A stretch of DNA of 11,389 nt from Euperipatoides rowelli (taxonomy: Eukaryota > Onychophora > Udeonychophora > Euonychophora > Peripatopsidae). The stretch lies in assembly GCA_003024985.2 (NCBI GenBank), contig PXIH01S0004425.1, one strand, 5' to 3'. Below, in pieces: positions 7,800 to 11,389 of this stretch; positions within the stretch are counted from its first letter, which is position 1, and every line of letters starts with the position of its first letter. The notes under the pieces were generated by a model. That model saw nothing but the letters and a program-made list of their open reading frames with translations, did no database searches and was not told the origin of the DNA. The translations under genes and the position numbers were made by a program.

Positions 7800-7979
7800 G
7801 TTTGAATCTATATATATTGCATTTATTCAAATACAAATACTACATAATTTACATTAAAATTAATCAACGTAAGTATATCACAGATATTGGTAAAATGTAA
7901 CCCCCTTGCCCAATGAAGGATATAGAGGTTACTTACAGATTTAAAAAGGCATAATAAATTAAATATACAAAGATAAGTT
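7800..7979 (-). other. LINE-B 3' untranslated region
   Basis: Between the TAA of LINE-B and the AATAAA at 7827-7822 (read on -). It contains a G-rich word (GGGCAAGGGGGTTAC) and T-rich sequence. The precise end of the element, near 7800, is inferred from the polyadenylation signal and the AT-repeat after it. Confidence 0.5.
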
Positions 7980-8345
7980 TTAAACATTATTGATCGACTT
8001 TATCATACTAGGTAAAACAGAGGTTTCATATCTTCTGGTTCTGATAAAATTTCTGGAGTATTTATGTGAGCCCCTAGTATAAAAGGTGTGCAGGTCACTA
8101 TTTTTTTTTTGGAAGTAGTTGAGGATAAATCTGGAAGAAGGAAACAGCAAATTTTTTGATGAGGTTCTCTCTTCTTTTTTTAAGAGACAATAAATTAGAG
8201 AAAGCAAGAGCGTCACTATAGGACATATTTTCCCACAATAATTCTTAGTGCCCTTTTCTGTATCATTTCAATTCTATTTGATTGGACCTTTGTAATCACA
8301 TTTGCCCAAAGAGGGGAACAATACTTGACACAGGGTCTTACAAAA
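7980..8345 (-). pseudogene. LINE-B C-terminal domain, frameshifted
   Basis: Conserved closing region of the LINE-B ORF2, spread over three or more frames. Around 8340-8235 the - strand reads FVRPCVKYCSPLWANVI and then RIEMIQKRALRIIVGK, the usual RP-x-LEY-x-SP-x-W...RIExxQKRxLR block. Near 8230 a shift leads to MSYSDALAFSNLLSLKKRRE, which matches the usual YxDALxxxxLxSLxxRR segment. Past a run of nine A's (TTTTTTTTT at 8102-8110 on +) another shift gives SDLHTFYTRGSHKYSRNF and then RTRRYETSVLPSMIKSIN before TAA. The RT-x-RY-x-x-S-x-x-P ending is characteristic of this LINE group. The first shift separates it from the reverse transcriptase frame that ends at 8274. Non-functional. Confidence 0.8.
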
Positions 8346-9173
8346 TGTGGTAAATATATGAATCAATGAAGTATCAAAGTTTAGTGATTTTAACATACCG
8401 TACAATATAAAAAATTTGGAATTGGCTTTAGAGATAATGTTAGAAATATGGGAATCCCACTTAAGATTGGATTGAATAGTTATACCAAGAATTTTATATT
8501 CGTTAACAGAGCGTAAAGGAAAGTTTCCAATTGTTACATTAATATCAAGTTTTGCTCTGGAAAAGTCATGAAGGATGATACAAGACTTTTGGGGGTTGAT
8601 AATCATGCCACAATTTTTTGAATTATCACCAACAACATCTATAAAACTCTGCGTAGTTGTTTGAAGAGTAGAATTGGATCCGACAGCCACATCCGTTGTA
8701 TCATCAATAAACTTATAGTGATTTTTTATATTAAGAGCAACTCCATTTGTGGTAACTATAAATATCAAACGCCCCAAAACTGACCCCTGAGGGACTCCGT
8801 TGGAACTCACAAAAGATAAAGATTCTTTGGTTATTGGAGATTTAATAATTTGGATTCTATCAGTGAAATAGGAGGCAAACCACTTGAATAGGTTCATAGG
8901 AATTATCATTTGAGACAAAATATTCATGAAAACATTGTGATCTATGTTGTCGAAAGCTTTACTAAAGTCTGTAACAATAGACACAGCTTTCTGCAATTCA
9001 TCAAGTGATTTATGGATGCAGTTGAGGTACAATGTTAAGTAGGTAAGTGTAGATCTAGCAGGTAGGGCTCCAAACTGGTTCGGATCTAATGATTTAAGCA
9101 ATTTAGGAAGGATTAGTTTATAAATGTGCCTTTCACAAATTTTGGCGATAGTTGGAAGGATTGAGATTGGTCT
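8274..9173 (-). pseudogene. LINE-B reverse transcriptase catalytic core
   Basis: The longest intact piece of LINE-B: an open frame from the RPISILPTIAKICER block (first Arg codon 9173-9171) to a TAG at 8276-8274. Counting from the Met at 9101, the QFGALPARST block is at residues 9-18, motif A (TDFSKAFDNIDHN) at 44-56 with catalytic Asp 45, motif B (NGVPQGSVLG) at 101-110, motif C (FIDDT) at 131-135 with Asp 133-134 (codons 8705-8700), motif D (NPQKSCIIL) at 169-177 and motif E (YKILGITIQSNLKWDSHI) at 202-219. All three catalytic Asp are present. Motif B is usually followed by GPLLF and here reads GRLIF; motif C is usually YADD and here FIDD. The Met is not the true start, since homology continues upstream; the true ORF starts in the endonuclease part. 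Confidence 0.92.
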
Positions 9174-9522
9174 TACTGTATATCAGAAGAATTTTTAGAG
9201 TTCTTTATTTTTGAAATGGGGGATAAGATAGGAACTTTTCCAACAGTTAAAAAAAATATGATCCAAAGATACTGTAAGTTAATGAGAAAGGCTATAGGTT
9301 CACATATTTCTACTGAGAATTCTTTCAGAAAAGAAATTGGGAATACAATCAGGTGCATTGTTGTAGATGCAGATATTTTGTTTAGTTGATTCATTATCCA
9401 AACGCTTGAACATGAGGGATAGGTTCATATTTTAAGTCATAGGATGAATAATCCAAATTCAAAGCAGGAATGTGATTAGCCAACCCACTGAAATGGGAAA
9501 ATAATTCCTGAGTCGACTGCTC
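9174..9522 (-). pseudogene. LINE-B region just before the RT core (YRPIS block and upstream), frameshifted
   Basis: Read on the - strand, a frame from about 9394 gives FLKEFSVEICEPIAFLINL, the usual segment of helices before the first RT block. A heptamer TACAGTA (9276-9270) follows; beyond it the neighbouring frame reads CWKSSYLIP, the standard WK-x-x-x-x-x-P motif. At the run of five C (9222-9218) the frame returns to PISKIKNSKNSSD. A second TACAGTA (9180-9174) then sits where the Tyr of the SDYRPIS motif should be. Thus two heptamers and one homopolymer account for the frame changes. Upstream, LFSHFSGLANHIPALN is in the frame of the preceding segment, after a TAA at about 9525-9523. Confidence 0.75.
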
Positions 9523-9990
9523 TTATGACTTGCCTGGGAAACTAACATAGCTACGGTCTTTATATATACCTGAGGTATTTTTGATTACCTGATAATAATT
9601 CATAGAATTGTTTTGAATATTTTTCATCTGTCTGTCAAACTCTTTTTTCTTATCTCTTTTCACACTAAATTTGATTTTCTTTGAAATTAGTAAAACATCA
9701 TTAAATCTATGATTTCTATAAGCCTGATTTTTCATAGATATTAATTCTTTCAATTCATTGGGGACCCAGGAGTGATCATTACGATTGACTTTTTTTAATT
9801 TCTCTGGGAATGAGGATTCGTACAATGACCTAAAAATTCCGTTAAATGTTTCCGCTGCTTTATTAACATCTACATTATCATAAAGATCAGACCAATCTAA
9901 CGTCGAAATAGTTCTGCCAAATGACAAAGTTAGAATTAGATTTAGGTCTGAATCTAAATTCTGTATGGTTATTAACATAGTGATTGACAA
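9523..9990 (-). pseudogene. LINE-B connector between endonuclease and reverse transcriptase
   Basis: Open frame of 155 codons, of which roughly codons 25-155 resemble the LINE segment that links the two enzyme domains: TISTLDWSDLYDNVDVNKAA, then FPEKLKKVNRNDHSWVPNEL (the conserved HxPW-like position reads HSWV, residues 73-76), then a Lys-rich helix (KELISMKNQAYRNHRFND, KKIKFSVKRDKKKEFDRQ). No catalytic residues lie here. The annotated Met is not a real start; the segment should be read through from the endonuclease. It ends in a stop that replaces a sense codon of the continuing domain, because similar sequence goes on in frame beyond it. Confidence 0.7.
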
Positions 9991-10014
9991 TTGATAATTG
10001 AATTGGAGAAAAAA

Positions 10015-10944
10015 TCAGCAAATTATGTTCGATGAAGCTACAGGAGCTAATACTAGTGCTTTGTAGTCAACACTGCCTCGATAAAAACATTTATCCAAAA
10101 TATTATCTTTTCTAGCAGGGATATGAACAATCTGATTGAAATTCTTAATTCCACCAACACATTTAGTTTTCAGGTCGTTAAAATCTCCTATAATAAATAT
10201 GGACGCTTTTAAGTTAACAGTGAATAGTCTATCAATTTCGTTAGTCAGATAATCTATATTAGCCTGAGCTTCACTATTATTTGGAGGAGAGTATATTCCT
10301 ACAATAGCTATCCAGGGCATTGATATGGGAAGAAAGTTAGGTTTTACGGTAATGGATATAGCTTCGATTGAATCACTCTTCGAGATATTTACAGATTGCA
10401 CTTAGATGGTTGAATTCACATAAACTGACACACCTCCACCTCACTTCTTTACATTTCCACTCCTGGTATAATGAAAAGATCGGAAACCTTGAATCTCAAA
10501 CGATAGCGTATCCGATTGTCTTATCCAAGTTTCTGTCAAGATAAGGATATGAGGTTTTTCCTGTTCTATATAGGCTCTGATATCGTCAAATTTATTATAT
10601 AGTGATCTTACATTAGTATACATTATCCTTGGAAGTTTGTAATTTATATCAATAGGGCTGATTTTAATCAGGTTAGTAAAATTGATGCCTGAATTTTTAG
10701 AACGGCTTGGTCGTGAGTGATTAATTTTAATAACGTTGATTTGACGGTTATAAACGTTGTGTAAATTTTTTCCAGCTCTTTTGCCTCTTTTTGGGATCAA
10801 AATATCTAAATATACCAAGATTCTTGAGTAGAGATGAAACATCCATCGAAATACTGTCAGATCTCCTAGCAAATCTGAAAACTCNAAAATCTTTAGAAGT
10901 ATACGTATTGTGAATAATTCACGGAAACAATGGACAGCCAGCAT
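10015..10944 (-). pseudogene. LINE-B APE-type endonuclease with two nonsense codons and a broken catalytic end
   Basis: Endonuclease that nicks the target DNA for target-primed reverse transcription. The frame from 10944 holds a basic KRGKRAG leader (residues 52-58) and the first EN motifs: YTNVRSLYNKFDDIRAYI (109-126) and ILTETWI (135-141; Glu 138). A TGA (10443-10441) and a TAA (10404-10402) interrupt the same frame, and between them the sequence still reads GGGVSVYVNSTI. It then continues with VGIYSPPNNS (residues 34-43 of the piece after the TAA), IGDFNDL (71-77; the catalytic Asp-Phe-Asn) and ARKDNILD (96-103). The last motif, normally S-D-H, survives as VASSN, and the His and following LLIFSPI occur in the next frame, so one base has been lost there. 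An N at 10885 falls inside the leader. Confidence 0.85.
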
Positions 10945-11000
10945 ATAAAGAGCACATACTTGAATTCAGGGATCAAAAAGTAGACGTTAAACCGATGCAG

Positions 11001-11389
11001 TTTTTATAGCCAGGTAACAATGAAAATAAACTGTTTAGCAGATAAAGTTTAGTTAAAAACACGTTATTTCAGAAATAAATAAAACAAAAGAAAGTCACAA
11101 TTACGAATTAATTACAGCTATGAAAAGCGTTACCAGGCTGCCGATGGCGCTCATTTATTACTTTTGTGCTTACACAGATATACCAAGCAGGGTAAGCAGG
11201 AATTCCAATAGATCAGAATCAGTATATTAGCTTTCTAATTAAGGAATCTGAGCTCATCTATCACATAAAAAATTGTATTCCTCAACACACCTAACCGCGA
11301 AGATGTTTCAGGGGTCTAGGAATTTGAAAAAAAATTAGGTGCCCTTCGGGCTCCCAAGTTATAAAGTTTACAGGCCCGGAATTTTAGTT
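11001..11389. other. Unassigned terminal stretch upstream of LINE-B
   Basis: No open frame or recognisable element. It may include the 5' UTR of LINE-B on its left side. The last 60 bases are richer in G+C than the rest and contain a hairpin GGTGCCC-TTC-GGGCTCC (11338-11354; one T-T mismatch in the stem) and a GGCCCGG word. Still presumably within the RasGRP intron. Confidence 0.4.

Larger units (their letters stand above)
7800..11000 (-). mobile_element. LINE-B: dead APE-type non-LTR retrotransposon, antisense to the RasGRP gene
   Basis: A near full-length ORF2-type LINE on the - strand. In order of its own transcription it has a basic KRGKRAG-type leader (about 10794-10770), an apurinic-like endonuclease (about 10620-10030), a connecting region (about 9960-9430), reverse transcriptase (about 9400-8400), a C-terminal domain (about 8330-7980) with a TAA at 7982-7980, a 3' UTR, and AATAAA at 7827-7822. 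The 5' edge is not defined; no target-site duplication was identified. No separate ORF1 is seen. The motif style (NVRSLxNKFDDIRxYI, GVPQGSVLG, RTxRYxxSxxPxMI) puts it among APE-encoding LINEs of the Jockey/CR1 group in the wide sense, and it differs in sequence from LINE-A. It has at least two in-frame stops and about six frameshifts, so it is inactive. Confidence 0.88.

Noticed and set aside
1-11389. tRNA or rRNA genes
   Set aside because: No B-box-like GGTTCRANNCC with a fitting A box and no rRNA core sequences were seen on either strand.

Overview
This is an AT-rich (roughly 70% A+T by eye) piece of an animal nuclear genome. It is mostly intron, with three short exons and several decayed transposable elements. 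The exons have GT...AG splice sites and together encode 119 codons that I recognise as the end of the RasGEF (CDC25) domain plus the following linker of a RasGRP/CalDAG-GEF family protein, a calcium/diacylglycerol-linked Ras/Rap exchange factor. That family means a metazoan. The two kinds of non-LTR retrotransposon and the intron style suggest an invertebrate, but I cannot name the taxon. Two single N characters (1780 and 10885) show that this is draft assembly.

Layout. Positions about 420-2450 hold a dead CR1/L2/Jockey-like LINE on the + strand (called LINE-A here). A foreign 489-base block (1292-1780) interrupts it; the right end of this block looks like a hAT transposon terminus, and a 39-base stretch of LINE-A is duplicated on its two sides. 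Positions 2451-3691 are the rest of the intron before the first visible exon. The exons are 3692-3866, 3948-4028 and 5443-5544, all on + and all in phase with each other. From 5545 to the end of the window I see no further exon, so the next intron is at least 5.8 kb. It contains a 34-bp tandem triplicate, a 12-G run and a second dead LINE (LINE-B, about 7800-11000) on the - strand, antisense to the gene. LINE-B has an APE-type endonuclease and a reverse transcriptase, both broken by stops and frameshifts. The last 390 bases are unassigned.

The most interesting signal is not a gene. The heptamer TACAGTA (or its complement TACTGTA) occurs 15 times, against about 3 expected and against 3 for a composition-matched control. 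It has exactly the form left when a Tc1/mariner-type transposon with CAG/CTG ends excises from a TA target (TA + CAG + TA). Two copies lie inside the LINE-B reverse transcriptase. Removing five bases (CAGTA) at each, together with a one-base change in a nearby homopolymer, brings conserved RT motifs back into one frame. This suggests that the genome is littered with excision scars of a Tc1-like family.

Only the RasGRP exons look functional. The LINEs, the hAT-like block and the scars are passengers in its introns.
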